A stretch of DNA of 64,000 nucleotides from Candidatus Gracilibacteria bacterium CG17_big_fil_post_rev_8_21_14_2_50_48_13 (GTDB lineage Bacteria > Patescibacteriota > Gracilibacteria > 1-14-2-50-48-13). Position 1 is the first letter of the stretch. Every line of letters begins with the position of its first letter. The stretch spans positions 84,159-148,158 of the forward strand of contig PFFG01000006.1 of assembly GCA_002783265.1 (NCBI GenBank). The letters are read 5' to 3'. The notes beneath the pieces were generated by a model. That model saw nothing but the letters and a program-made list of their open reading frames with translations. It was not told where the DNA came from and ran no database searches. This document shows, piece after piece, positions 48,601 to 54,774 of the stretch. The position numbers and the translations under genes are program-made.

Positions 48601-49127
48601 AAACGACCTTGCCGACCCCAAGTCTAACACCAGCGCAAAACCCTCTTGATGCGCTTGACCCGCTGGAAAATGGACCTGCCCTGGATCCGTCCATTACGGG
48701 TGATACCATTACCGTCACCATTAGTAATACAACGCGAGGGGGCGACATCAACTACGTGGCGGAGAATCTGCCCCGTGGAACCCATGTCATTCTCCGAGAC
48801 GTGCTGGAAAATGGTGTCAATACAACGACAAACACGCAGTTAACACGCCTGCCTGCTGGTGAGTACACCATGACCATTGTCGATAACCTAGGAAATGAGC
48901 AAGTCATTGATCCCTTTATTGTGGAACCGTATTACCTGGATGTCACGGGAGACGTGAATGGCGACGGCTTTGGTGGAGGTATCAGCGATCACAAAATCCT
49001 GAGTGCCGCTGAGGCAGCGGGAAACATCTATACAAATGATGCCGCTGTGCAAGACCGGCTCACCAGTATAAAGACCGTCATCGAAACGAATATCGCGACA
49101 CGGATAGCAACATTCCTTGCGAACTAA
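42624..49127 (+). CDS. Giant secreted Ig-like-repeat protein with C-terminal EF-hand/dockerin-like domain (paralog 2)
   Basis: 2167 residues from the ATG at 42624 (MKNTVYQSLRRSIASLACLA), with a signal peptide ending around residue 38. Domain order: an N-terminal unique region, a fibronectin type III module (about 290-385, SANLTPSGANLGLSWSSVSG), then multiple Ig-like modules similar to paralog 1, including PLMGTYTFSATLVKEDGS and VKDRSNPD. It ends in DVNGDGFGGGISDHKIL and TSIKTVIETNIATRIATFL, nearly the same as paralog 1. The similarity, same orientation and 68-base gap point to a tandem duplication followed by divergence of the N-terminal halves. The start follows actttttctccac; a strong terminator follows the gene. 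Confidence 0.85.
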   Translation: MKNTVYQSLRRSIASLACLAILFGVLPQGSFAGIIPTAEAQSAPCAIVIGNANQSSNTTILIGVQKYSANYVYSNCSYGSLRLVQLMGPSALSPSLPYTVPVNSGNFTLSNATTGSYSFQLQMTDVQGNLIATDTFGVTMTNTGGGAGTRTIFTDITQGNQVTCSNHRPIYVYDNATNTRIGTLNSGSDSVVSTSPSLRFEQAGGTITQSSYAGQNATEKGIMVGNTAGTYFSNSGFVTNNSSNVSTTLTGLPVGATTRVEVKPFILLPSPYNTRVCGSTTLDIYIPAPQPPSAPASANLTPSGANLGLSWSSVSGSGMTYGYIVEEDTGSGFQAQPEITTASTSATFTGVVAGATYRFRVKAISGGLSSAYTTSNTYQAPFATPTLSAFTVGSATPGAQTGWANSTTITYSIGGSNLGANAQYEIDDGSGFRSVSGNTGSFSLTGAGPSYTLSVRARNGATGTWSNVLASTPATIKVDTTAPTVTALAVSGQAIFGGDTPLNSIGCADPSLSDGSAGSGCFAREFLIEPLSETSACSTRTGQAWLTASGSPFTTMINSGSVCFRARDAAGNTGYSARTNVIIDRTAPTISNAALARNSTPLLSNGNTWYSTENADTTLSFDIADDQLAFFGADALKTCTVTVGGTAVTNTGNTCAIPGGDPTKRTVSIPASSISEGPNAISIQVTDQNDRPGTFALTLLRDLADPILSVSGLTENDPNYATSVRSDIVMSCADGAGSGCAPSSLQYLLASNLTGTCSDYDADTRWVTCADTGNCQLPAVQTISQLCVRAQDVAGRQTMSSLYTISVDTDLPTISAVSVTSGTPITAQNSVYYVRNTSATITFTPDDIGTGIDRCEIDGVAIACSAATPVSHDLTNLAEGAASLRLSVFDRAGNPRHVDLSLFVDTTPPSITGTFSALASETDRTMTLTLPTSFEDTDGSGVASLVIQVLQDGVPFTALTGNMITGTNPLISVDATTGSLIILRDTTEGAPAFPASVTLTGLPATIGGNQTTYSFTLRAVDIAQNEATATDTANVSGLAFDTIAPNMTLLRSTANGLGDNTSPYLVNSTQQLPLIITLLEGNNSVPLRSSTPVSLVLENGSGVSVNGSSVVCTTLLSDRTCTGTVTLQVPANFNGTAGFRLSDAGGNLSDPYTVSIKQDSDAPTWGPNGRIEAISSDGSALLPENTPFLSESFYFRAVDLQNDDAETQTFALVSFTNADGTLVTQRVSMTPGASGVYTFPVNLSGLPYGTSTISFIMEDAYGNQQPAGDTKTFTVFYDNRGPVINGFAYQFENNDAIVSFTSITEDSFPVRVAVASSTDGDTWTPRDDVQIGPFANAAAAANFTTRISEVLPGSQLRLEFTDASSGYVSNGTSFDTTGTTTSQFLMRDMLLSVAVDRANEQIQLSYVPQGGITNLTAYTVSFTGPSGRTGNFPAITTFDPAGGTVGAIDAPLMGTYTFSATLVKEDGSQQVTTRTFVLSEDILEPRATISLTPSANLNFNETDNTWYFNSDNPTLPFTYSFAPQQGSVYEESLPVTIDGNGATFDDPLSLPTLGSGNNTGTYNVDLVDDNIYNVTVSVTDNAAARNQVSYSFRIVKDRSNPDLRLIPRVAGTELTLFGSAPGEEAILQTKSDTVEIEALVDGELEPVEMTLTLDGNTIDTRAAVPTLGTAPYTQGFIYTLSNLADETVHPIVVTVRDRSGRMSTQQLQIRRDNQAPNISGTVAFATNASSNVNPVPLTAGLSVTDFTQVFYRIVEDGNMSDPFAFTGNAVTLSEGMHTALQLVFEDALGNRSALLNPLTNGETSYYIDTQIPTFTATMTPNVARTNAGNVVLALSNIVDASPKVRVLITRNNQNVVSEDLLETAYAAGKEYTVALDPEQDNTITVTLRDDANNDSAVQTFTIQHDSRGPEVTNVVGALAADNLSASWTFDVADQLDPSLQLVRVLYQDLTTGVVTSSTLDLSTAPNFTFEASSLRGGHEYRLVILAEDTLGNQTTLPTPSLTPAQNPLDALDPLENGPALDPSITGDTITVTISNTTRGGDINYVAENLPRGTHVILRDVLENGVNTTTNTQLTRLPAGEYTMTIVDNLGNEQVIDPFIVEPYYLDVTGDVNGDGFGGGISDHKILSAAEAAGNIYTNDAAVQDRLTSIKTVIETNIATRIATFLAN

Positions 49128-49137
49128 GTATAAGGCA

Positions 49138-49172
49138 AACCGCCCCTGGAGTATCTGGGGGCGGTTTTTTTT
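49138..49172 (+). terminator. Rho-independent terminator after the giant paralogs
   Basis: Stem accgcccc / ggggcggt around a ten-base loop, then eight Ts. Confidence 0.88.
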
Positions 49173-49241
49173 GATGCTTCCCTTGCATTTTTGTCAATTC
49201 TCGATAATCTCGTTGTGCTTTTGATCATTCAGGCGCGCCTT

Positions 49242-49318
49242 GCCCGTGTAGCTCAGCTGGATAGAGCACTTGGCTTCGAACCAAGGGGTCGTGGGTTCGA
49301 ATCCTGCCGCGGGTACCA
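49242..49318 (+). tRNA. tRNA-Arg (TCG anticodon)
   Basis: Cloverleaf with acceptor GCCCGTG / CGCGGGT (first pair G-U), D-arm GCTC...GAGC with the A20 typical of arginine tRNAs, and anticodon loop CTTCGAA on a CTTGG/CCAAG stem. CCA is encoded. Confidence 0.95.
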
Positions 49319-49368
49319 CTCTTCCCTTTCGAAGAACCTTACCGCCTCATCATCAAAAGAGACAATAT

Positions 49369-49445
49369 GCACCCGTAGCTCAGCTGGATAGAGCGTTGGT
49401 TTGCGGAACCAAAGGTCACAGGTTCGAACCCTGTCGGGTGTACCA
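49369..49445 (+). tRNA. tRNA-Arg (GCG anticodon)
   Basis: Cloverleaf 50 bases after the first Arg tRNA. Acceptor GCACCCG / CGGGTGT, anticodon stem TTGGT/ACCAA around loop TTGCGGA, giving anticodon GCG. CCA is encoded. Bacteria usually read CGU/CGC with an ACG anticodon converted to ICG, so a genomic G at position 34 is unusual. Confidence 0.9.
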
Positions 49446-49498
49446 TTTCATTGCAATTGCACGTACGTTATCACAAGGCGTTCTTCATCGACGCACGG

Positions 49499-49514
49499 CC
49501 CGACAGGGTTCGAA
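49499..49514 (-). repeat. Inverted copy of the tRNA-Arg(GCG) T-arm
   Basis: Sixteen bases that are the exact reverse complement of 49423-49438 (T-loop and 3' T-stem/acceptor of the second Arg tRNA). The rest of 49446-49734 holds no gene. It is GC-rich with small hairpins, such as tgttcgc/gcgaaca around GGAA near 49527-49544, and may be a remnant of a tRNA or mobile junction. No function is assigned. Confidence 0.5.
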
Positions 49515-49684
49515 TACACCGAAGGCACTGTTCGCGGAAGCGAACAGAGGCGTTGTTCGTGACCAACACCGTCCAAGAACCCAGCGTGAACCGGGGTCGC
49601 CGGAGATGAGCTGAGTAGGGAGCCGCAGCGACCGTGCGAAGCCATCGTGAGGTGACCGAACCCGGTAGAACTGCAGTGAGCACC

Positions 49685-49714
49685 TTGACACCCCCCCCAC
49701 TCTGCAGCAATAAT
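49685..49714 (+). promoter_or_regulatory. Possible promoter of the 2H phosphoesterase gene
   Basis: -35 TTGACA (49685-49690), 18-base spacer, -10 AATAAT (49709-49714). A second -10, TATACT at 49720-49725, lies too far from this -35 but could act alone. Confidence 0.4.
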
Positions 49715-49734
49715 CCTCCTATACTCCCCCCCTC

Positions 49735-50409
49735 ATGGCTCCACATCCTCGACTTATCCAGGAATACAAGCGAATGGCCGACGAAAGCCGCGAAATCTTT
49801 GCTGAGCGCCGTTTCAAGTTTGAACAGCAGTATGGCAAGCGGGTTTTTGGTATAAGCATACAGATTCCTCTTCCCTCCCATATTCAAGAACTCATCAAGA
49901 GCCTGCAAACGGAACTCCTTGCTCTAGAGCCAAACCACCTGGTGCTTCAGGAACCTGCCGCCGCTCACATGACGGTCATTCCTGTTGTTTTGTGGAAAGG
50001 TGCATATGACAGACCAAACGAAGATATCTGGAACGAGATTGCAGAAGAATGCCTCCATACATTCAGAGAGATGGGAAAAAGTTTTGCCCCCATTCAAATT
50101 CATTTTCGCCAGGTCATCGCAAATCAAAGCGCTGTTTTTCTCTGCGCGTATGACGACAACGACCTCTTTCACGACATGCGGCAGAAACTGTTTTCCACGC
50201 TTCCCATTCCCAATGGCACGCCCAATAAAAATACCGTTATACATAGCGTCATAACACGATATGCACAACCTCTAGAGCATCCTGACGCCATCCTCCAGTG
50301 GACAGAAAATAAGGTTCTGGACGTACCAATGACCATTGATCGAGTGGAACTGCGAAAAGAACTACAATATCCCGCTTTAAAAACAGAGGTGCTCGCAGCA
50401 TGGGGTTAA
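49735..50409 (+). CDS. 2H phosphoesterase (2'-5' RNA ligase-like) superfamily protein
   Basis: 224 residues. Two histidine motifs about 110 residues apart mark the 2H superfamily: AHMTVIP (H78, T80) and IHSVITRY. The second is imperfect, since the residue two after histidine is V rather than S or T. 2H enzymes open or close 2',3'-cyclic phosphates or 2'-5' bonds in RNA or nucleotides. A basic helical N-terminus (residues 1-35) precedes the first strand. The start follows a pure pyrimidine tract (actcccccccctc). It is convergent with the serine hydrolase gene. Confidence 0.7.
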   Translation: MAPHPRLIQEYKRMADESREIFAERRFKFEQQYGKRVFGISIQIPLPSHIQELIKSLQTELLALEPNHLVLQEPAAAHMTVIPVVLWKGAYDRPNEDIWNEIAEECLHTFREMGKSFAPIQIHFRQVIANQSAVFLCAYDDNDLFHDMRQKLFSTLPIPNGTPNKNTVIHSVITRYAQPLEHPDAILQWTENKVLDVPMTIDRVELRKELQYPALKTEVLAAWG

Positions 50410-50424
50410 TAAACCTCCATATCA

Positions 50425-51423
50425 TTAGGTACAAGCGACCGCCTTCACAATTTCCCGCACCTGCCTCCACCACTGAACCCGCTCCGCCTCCGTGCGTTCT
50501 CCGGGAAACACAAAATCCGACAAAAGAACTATTTCAAGTTGACGCTCTGGATGAAACAGCATAAAGGTTCCTGTAAAACCACCATGCATCAGTGCTCCCG
50601 ACAAAAACGCGTCCATTCCTTCCTTGGGCGCATTTTTTTTCCAGCCTAGCCCCTGTCCAAACACACCATCAGAGGACCAAAATCGAGGAGATACGGCACT
50701 CTTCACCGTTGAATGTCGCAAAATCCCCTGCCCCTGCTCCATCCACATCCGCAAAAACTGCAGGAGATCCTGCGTCGTGCTAAAAAGCCCCGCATGCCCC
50801 GAAATGCCTCCAAGCATCTGCGCCGTTTCATCATGCACAATCCCCCGCTTCCCCTCTCGCATTTCCACGATATGAAGCCCCTCACGTTGCCTTGGCCGAA
50901 AACTTGTGTGCTGCATGGATAAAGGCACAAACACTTCGCGCGTCAGAAAATGCTCCAGATCTTCGCCGGTTATATGCTCAACGAGCCACCCAAGCACGAT
51001 CATGTTGGGATCCTGATAAAAGTAATCCCCCGCTTTTTTCCCCGCTGAGAAAATATGTCGCCTGATCTCAAAAGGATCCGATGTACGCTGTCGGACATGA
51101 GACAAATAGAGATCCAGCATGGAGGTGTGTGTAAGAAGATGTTCTACGGTCACATCTCCCCGTTGAAAATCCGGAAAATACCGCTGCACTGGATCATGCA
51201 GCGCAAGCTCGCCCCGATCAACTAACAAAAGTACTGCTGTGGCAGTAAAGGCTTTCGTTAAGGACGCGAGGTCATACAAAACCGGCATGCCATCGAAAGG
51301 AATACCCTTCGAAGACCACGAAAGATGCCTTGCGGGCATACCCCCCTGCCTCCAGGCCACATGCACGTGATGCGCCCCCATATTCGCAAGGAGCGGCCCA
51401 ATAGTTTCTCGCGGGGTGAGCAT
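50425..51423 (-). CDS. Beta-lactamase-family (class C/AmpC-like) serine hydrolase
   Basis: 332 residues from the ATG at 51423 (MLTPRETIGPLLANMG). The catalytic SxxK is SLTK in LYDLASLTKAFTATAV (about residue 66). The usual YxN is altered to FYQDPNMIVLGWLVE, and the third motif is MHGGFTGTFML. Such proteins are often esterases or D-amino-acid peptidases rather than antibiotic-resistance enzymes, and no signal peptide is seen here. An ORF start at 51564 lengthens it by an unlikely N-terminus and is rejected. Twelve bases separate it from the upstream coiled-coil gene. Confidence 0.85.
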   Translation of the reverse strand: MLTPRETIGPLLANMGAHHVHVAWRQGGMPARHLSWSSKGIPFDGMPVLYDLASLTKAFTATAVLLLVDRGELALHDPVQRYFPDFQRGDVTVEHLLTHTSMLDLYLSHVRQRTSDPFEIRRHIFSAGKKAGDYFYQDPNMIVLGWLVEHITGEDLEHFLTREVFVPLSMQHTSFRPRQREGLHIVEMREGKRGIVHDETAQMLGGISGHAGLFSTTQDLLQFLRMWMEQGQGILRHSTVKSAVSPRFWSSDGVFGQGLGWKKNAPKEGMDAFLSGALMHGGFTGTFMLFHPERQLEIVLLSDFVFPGERTEAERVQWWRQVREIVKAVACT

Positions 51424-51434
51424 AAATGATGCGG

Positions 51435-51830
51435 TTATCGCTGTAGTTCTTCCAATTTCTTTTCTAAGGAACGCATATAGAGGTCTGCCACAGAAGAGTC
51501 CGCAAACTGCTGGCGTACATGGTCGAGATGCTGAGTATAGAGTGCAATCATTTGGTCCTGCCACATCTGCCGCATGAGGTCGCGCGAAGCAGCCTGTGCC
51601 TGACCTAACTGTCGTTCTTGTTCCTCTCGCTCTTCCTGAAGCTGACGGACAGCATCATTGCACTGCGCCTGCAAAATCTGTAACTCTGCATAATTCTGGT
51701 GCATTAAACTGTGCAACGTATGAATGCTACCATGGTAAACAGCGCGATTGTAGTCAATTTCAGAACGATATCCCTGCTGCTTCCACACAGGTTGCGCGGG
51801 AATAAATTTCGAAAGAAAAGAGCCGAACAT
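51435..51830 (-). CDS. Small coiled-coil protein of unknown function
   Basis: 131 residues from the ATG at 51830 (MFGSFLSKFIPAQPVWK). The middle is a strong coiled coil rich in Q, E and R (CNDAVRQLQEEREEQERQL, then GQAQAASRDLMRQMWQ). The family is not recognised. A TATACA -10 on the minus strand (51850-51845) fits this start and rules out longer readings. It is 12 bases upstream of the serine hydrolase, likely one transcript, and is divergent from the persulfide operon. Confidence 0.6.
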   Translation of the reverse strand: MFGSFLSKFIPAQPVWKQQGYRSEIDYNRAVYHGSIHTLHSLMHQNYAELQILQAQCNDAVRQLQEEREEQERQLGQAQAASRDLMRQMWQDQMIALYTQHLDHVRQQFADSSVADLYMRSLEKKLEELQR

Positions 51831-51908
51831 AGATGAGCATTCATTGTATAGTACGTACTTCATACCACTTCGCAGAACGATGTCAATTCCCACAAGCGCA
51901 AGAACGTC

Positions 51909-51937
51909 TTGCATTTATATACCCCAACGGGTATATT
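51909..51937 (+). promoter_or_regulatory. Promoter of the persulfide-detoxification operon
   Basis: -35 TTGCAT (51909-51914), 17-base spacer, -10 TATATT (51932-51937). The transcript should start ~19 bases before the repressor's ATG. A palindromic operator fills the spacer and overlaps the -10. Confidence 0.75.
51917..51936. promoter_or_regulatory. CsoR/CstR-type palindromic operator
   Basis: A perfect inverted repeat, ATATACCC-CAAC-GGGTATAT. The ATACCC...GGGTAT pattern is the kind bound by CsoR-family repressors (for example CstR and CsoR operators). Its position over the spacer and -10 would block RNA polymerase when bound. Confidence 0.75.
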
Positions 51938-51962
51938 GAGATCGTCCCATCAACACTATTCT

Positions 51963-52208
51963 ATGAAAGACCCCCTCAAAAACAGGCTTCGGCGTGCAGC
52001 TGGCCAACTGGACGCTCTGATGCTAGCACTTGACTCTCACGACGCAGACTGTCGCGATATTCTCATTCGTGCAAAAACCATTCGATCTGCCCTTGATGGC
52101 TTTGCAACAGCGTTTATTGAAGATCATATGGAACAATGTATGCGTGAAAAAATGAACACAAGAGAGCTGGCTGAAAACCTAGAATCCGCCTTAAAATACT
52201 TTTCCTAA
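51963..52208 (+). CDS. CsoR/FrmR-family transcriptional repressor (copper- or persulfide-sensing type)
   Basis: 81 residues, all-helical DUF156 family. The signature residues C30, H55 and C59 are at the spacing (25 and 29) of CsoR C36-H61-C65, and the two cysteines match C31/C60 of the persulfide sensor CstR in spacing. Copper and persulfide sensing cannot be told apart from these residues alone; the neighbouring dioxygenase and rhodanese favour persulfide. I chose the ATG at 51963, after cactattct, over an upstream in-frame extension. Predicted to autorepress through the operator at 51917-51936. Confidence 0.85.
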   Translation: MKDPLKNRLRRAAGQLDALMLALDSHDADCRDILIRAKTIRSALDGFATAFIEDHMEQCMREKMNTRELAENLESALKYFS

Positions 52209-52220
52209 CTTTTCTCCCTT

Positions 52221-52898
52221 ATGCTTCATATTATTGACTTTCACGCTCCACGCGGCTGCCTGAGTTACCTCCTGTACGATTCAAATACCCTGGAAGGTAT
52301 ACTCATCGACCCCTCCGACGAACTCGCCTCCGAGTATCAAAAAACCATCGATCACCGTGGAATCACCCTCACCCATATCCTCGAGACACACACCCACGCC
52401 GATCACATTTCCCATGCCTGGGATATCAAGGCGACGCACGGTGTACCGGTTGCCATGAGTGAGTTTTCTCCCTCAAAACGGAAAGATATTGCGCTACGCG
52501 ACATGGACACCCTGCCCATTGGAACGCACACACTCACGGTTTGGCATACACCCGGACATACCAACGAATCTCTCACGTTTGTTCTTGATGGACACGCCTT
52601 TACTGGCGACACGCTGCTTCTCGGCGGCACGGGACGCACCGATTTTCAAGCAGGAAGCAGCAGAGATCTCTATGCGAGCCTAGAGCGCATTCTTTCACTT
52701 CCTGAAACAATCGTTATTCATCCTGGACACAATTACAAAGGAGAAACCCAGAGCACGCTGGCAAAAGAAAAAGCGGCTAATCCTCGGCTTGCCATGGTCG
52801 TCATGGGTGACCGCGAAACCTTTATTGCCACCATGGATGCTCACAAACCACCTCTCCCAGAACTCTTTTCAGAATCCCTACGCCATAACTCCCTCTAA
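52221..52898 (+). CDS. ETHE1-like persulfide dioxygenase (MBL fold)
   Basis: 225 residues. Metallo-beta-lactamase core with THTHADH (H57, H59, D61, H62), TPGHTNE, FTGDTLLLGGTGRTDFQ and the late HPGHNYKGET, followed by the KEKAANPRL stretch typical of ETHE1/Blh-type enzymes. These use one iron to oxidise glutathione (or other) persulfide to sulfite. No rhodanese domain is fused, unlike CstB; a separate rhodanese follows 2 bases later. The start follows ttttctccctt; 12 bases after the repressor gene. Confidence 0.92.
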   Translation: MLHIIDFHAPRGCLSYLLYDSNTLEGILIDPSDELASEYQKTIDHRGITLTHILETHTHADHISHAWDIKATHGVPVAMSEFSPSKRKDIALRDMDTLPIGTHTLTVWHTPGHTNESLTFVLDGHAFTGDTLLLGGTGRTDFQAGSSRDLYASLERILSLPETIVIHPGHNYKGETQSTLAKEKAANPRLAMVVMGDRETFIATMDAHKPPLPELFSESLRHNSL

Positions 52899-52900
52899 GC

Positions 52901-53443
52901 ATGAAAGAAATTTCCCCCAAAGCCTTTCGCGACCTTCTCGCAACGGCAAAAAATAATGATGTGCTTGTCCTTGATGTCAGGGAGCCGCACGAACACGAAA
53001 GCGGTCACATTCCCGATGTGATTAATTTGCCCCTCTGTGACATTGAAAAACACCTTGGTGAAATCAAAAAGTATAAGAGCGTTCTTGTTCATTGTCAGAG
53101 TGGGCGCCGGAGCGAAGCCGCCCTTGGTATTCTGAGCGAACACGGCATCGACGCTGCGCACATGCAGGGAGGTATCACCGCATGGCAGGAAGAGGGCCAC
53201 CCTGTGAAAAAACGCAGCAAGGTGCTTCCCATCATGCAGCAGGTTCTCCTTACTGCTGGGCTGCTCGTTCTTGCGGGAACTCTCCTCTCAGCTCTGGTTA
53301 CACCCTGGTTCCTCCTCCTCACCGGTTTTGTTGGGGCAGGTCTCAGCTACGCGGGTGCTTCTGGCAACTGCCTTATGGCAAAAATTCTAGGGTACATGCC
53401 TTGGAACAAAACACAGCGTACGCGTCTGCCTTGGGAAAAGTAA
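52901..53443 (+). CDS. Rhodanese with C-terminal DUF2892-type membrane hairpin (YgaP-like)
   Basis: 180 residues. The rhodanese domain (about 1-100) has active-site VHCQSGRRSE with C65. Two hydrophobic segments (about 108-125 and 128-148: VLLTAGLLVLAGTLL and PWFLLLTGFVGAGLSYAG) followed by CLMAKILGYMPWN match the DUF2892 part of YgaP, so it is a membrane-attached sulfurtransferase. It starts 2 bases after the dioxygenase gene and should move sulfane sulfur in the same pathway. A terminator follows. Confidence 0.92.
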   Translation: MKEISPKAFRDLLATAKNNDVLVLDVREPHEHESGHIPDVINLPLCDIEKHLGEIKKYKSVLVHCQSGRRSEAALGILSEHGIDAAHMQGGITAWQEEGHPVKKRSKVLPIMQQVLLTAGLLVLAGTLLSALVTPWFLLLTGFVGAGLSYAGASGNCLMAKILGYMPWNKTQRTRLPWEK

Positions 53444-53451
53444 GAAGGCAC

Positions 53452-53483
53452 AAAAAAGCCGCTCCCTTTGGAGCGGCTTTTTT
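53452..53483. terminator. Bidirectional rho-independent terminator
   Basis: Stem GCCGCTCC / GGAGCGGC around a CTTT loop, with A-run left and T-run right. It ends the persulfide operon (+) and the SH3b gene (-). Confidence 0.9.
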
Positions 53484-53488
53484 CGTCT

Positions 53489-54640
53489 CTAGCGAATCAC
53501 TATGCTGTTTGGTTCAAAACTTCCATCAGGCCGCACAAAGGCAAAAATCGTTTTTGACTCTGCTGGCTGGTACACAAAATATTGTTTCGTTCCCGTCGTT
53601 CCGTAGGCACCACACGCCGTGGCCCATACTTCATTCGTCGAGCGAGCATCCAAAATCTTCTGATAGTCTGCTGTTGGCACCAGCCCGTATACTTCCTTGC
53701 TTTGATCCGTCAAAGGCGAGGCAATTTTGCGTACCACACATTTCCCCTGCTCTTCCTTGGGAATTGTGCCAGACACCAAGCTCATAACTGCATCCATCAC
53801 GGGTTCCTCTTCACCCTTTGCATAGAGCTCAAGCACTGGCATGGTCGTGGTATCAATAGTCCCCGTGTGCTTATAGACGCCATTACCACGGACACCGTAC
53901 TGGTATGCTGTCTGCCCGGCACACGTCTTCACTTCCATGGTGAGAGCGCCAAAATCTTTTACGGAGGTGCTGCAGCCTGTGTCCGCAGCTTTATCATTGG
54001 AGGTTTCTTCCTTCTCAGGCATGGTCGCACCCGTCGTCGTAGACGGCGTCTCCTTCTCCATAGATTCTGATGACGTCTCCGTCGTCACCTCGCCTTTACC
54101 CACATACATACAGGAGATCCATGCAGCCTTCCCTGCAAATTCAATACGACACCAGTTCGTCGCTGTTTTTTCCATAATTTCCACACGCTTCCCTTGAGAA
54201 AGCTGACCAACGAGGTTGTCTTCAATAGCCGCAGATGAGCGTACATTCAAGGCAGGCACCGTAATAAAACGAATCAGGGGAAAACTTGGCGCCGTTGTGG
54301 TTACAGGAGCCGTTGTTGAGGGCGCTGCCTCGGCAGGTTTCGTTTCCTCCTTCACCTCCGTAGGGTTTTCCTCAGCTGGCTTTGTGCCCGTGAAAGTCAA
54401 ATATTCACACGCCACGTAGGCTTCCTTTTCCTGGAAGGTAATACGACACCAGGTATCCTTCAGCACTTTCCCCTCCACAGAGATTGCAGTTCCCTGTTTG
54501 AGTTTCCCGAGCAGCGTCGCCGTGATATCCGCATCCGCACGTACATTCAGAGCAGAAACGTTGACTGTAGCGGCCTCCTTGGCAAAAGCCGTAGGCACCA
54601 TCAGGGCAATAAGACTCACGGTAGCAAGAATTTTTTTCAT
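53489..54640 (-). CDS. Secreted protein with two bacterial SH3 domains and an unknown C-terminal domain
   Basis: 383 residues. Signal peptide 1-20 (ending TAFA). SH3b domain 1 (about 24-83) and 2 (about 108-180) share VSALNVRADA / VPALNVRSSA, a WCRI strand and a YVACEYL / WISCMYV end. A Thr/Glu/Pro-rich linker leads to a ~150-residue C-terminal domain with several cysteines, family not recognised. SH3b domains usually bind peptidoglycan or wall polymers, so it is likely wall-associated. The start follows actctctccct. Confidence 0.85.
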   Translation of the reverse strand: MKKILATVSLIALMVPTAFAKEAATVNVSALNVRADADITATLLGKLKQGTAISVEGKVLKDTWCRITFQEKEAYVACEYLTFTGTKPAEENPTEVKEETKPAEAAPSTTAPVTTTAPSFPLIRFITVPALNVRSSAAIEDNLVGQLSQGKRVEIMEKTATNWCRIEFAGKAAWISCMYVGKGEVTTETSSESMEKETPSTTTGATMPEKEETSNDKAADTGCSTSVKDFGALTMEVKTCAGQTAYQYGVRGNGVYKHTGTIDTTTMPVLELYAKGEEEPVMDAVMSLVSGTIPKEEQGKCVVRKIASPLTDQSKEVYGLVPTADYQKILDARSTNEVWATACGAYGTTGTKQYFVYQPAESKTIFAFVRPDGSFEPNSIVIR

Positions 54641-54718
54641 AGGGAGAGAGTTTCAAAAATCATAACGTGGATATTTTGCCCGTTTGACGCGAACTTACAA
54701 GGAAAAACAACGACTTTC

Positions 54719-54747
54719 TTGGACTATTCCCTGACTTCACGTATACT
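54719..54747 (+). promoter_or_regulatory. pyrH promoter
   Basis: -35 TTGGAC (54719-54724), 17-base spacer, -10 TATACT (54742-54747); leader ~20 bases. Confidence 0.65.
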
Positions 54748-54774
54748 TGCACGATACCTTATAAACCGAGCCCT

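Noticed and set aside
49446..49734. SRP RNA, RNase P RNA or tmRNA
   Set aside because: None of their diagnostic conserved sequences is present in this stretch.
50425..51423. Antibiotic-resistance beta-lactamase
   Set aside because: The SxxK is present but the second motif is atypical and no signal peptide is seen; an esterase or peptidase role is at least as likely.
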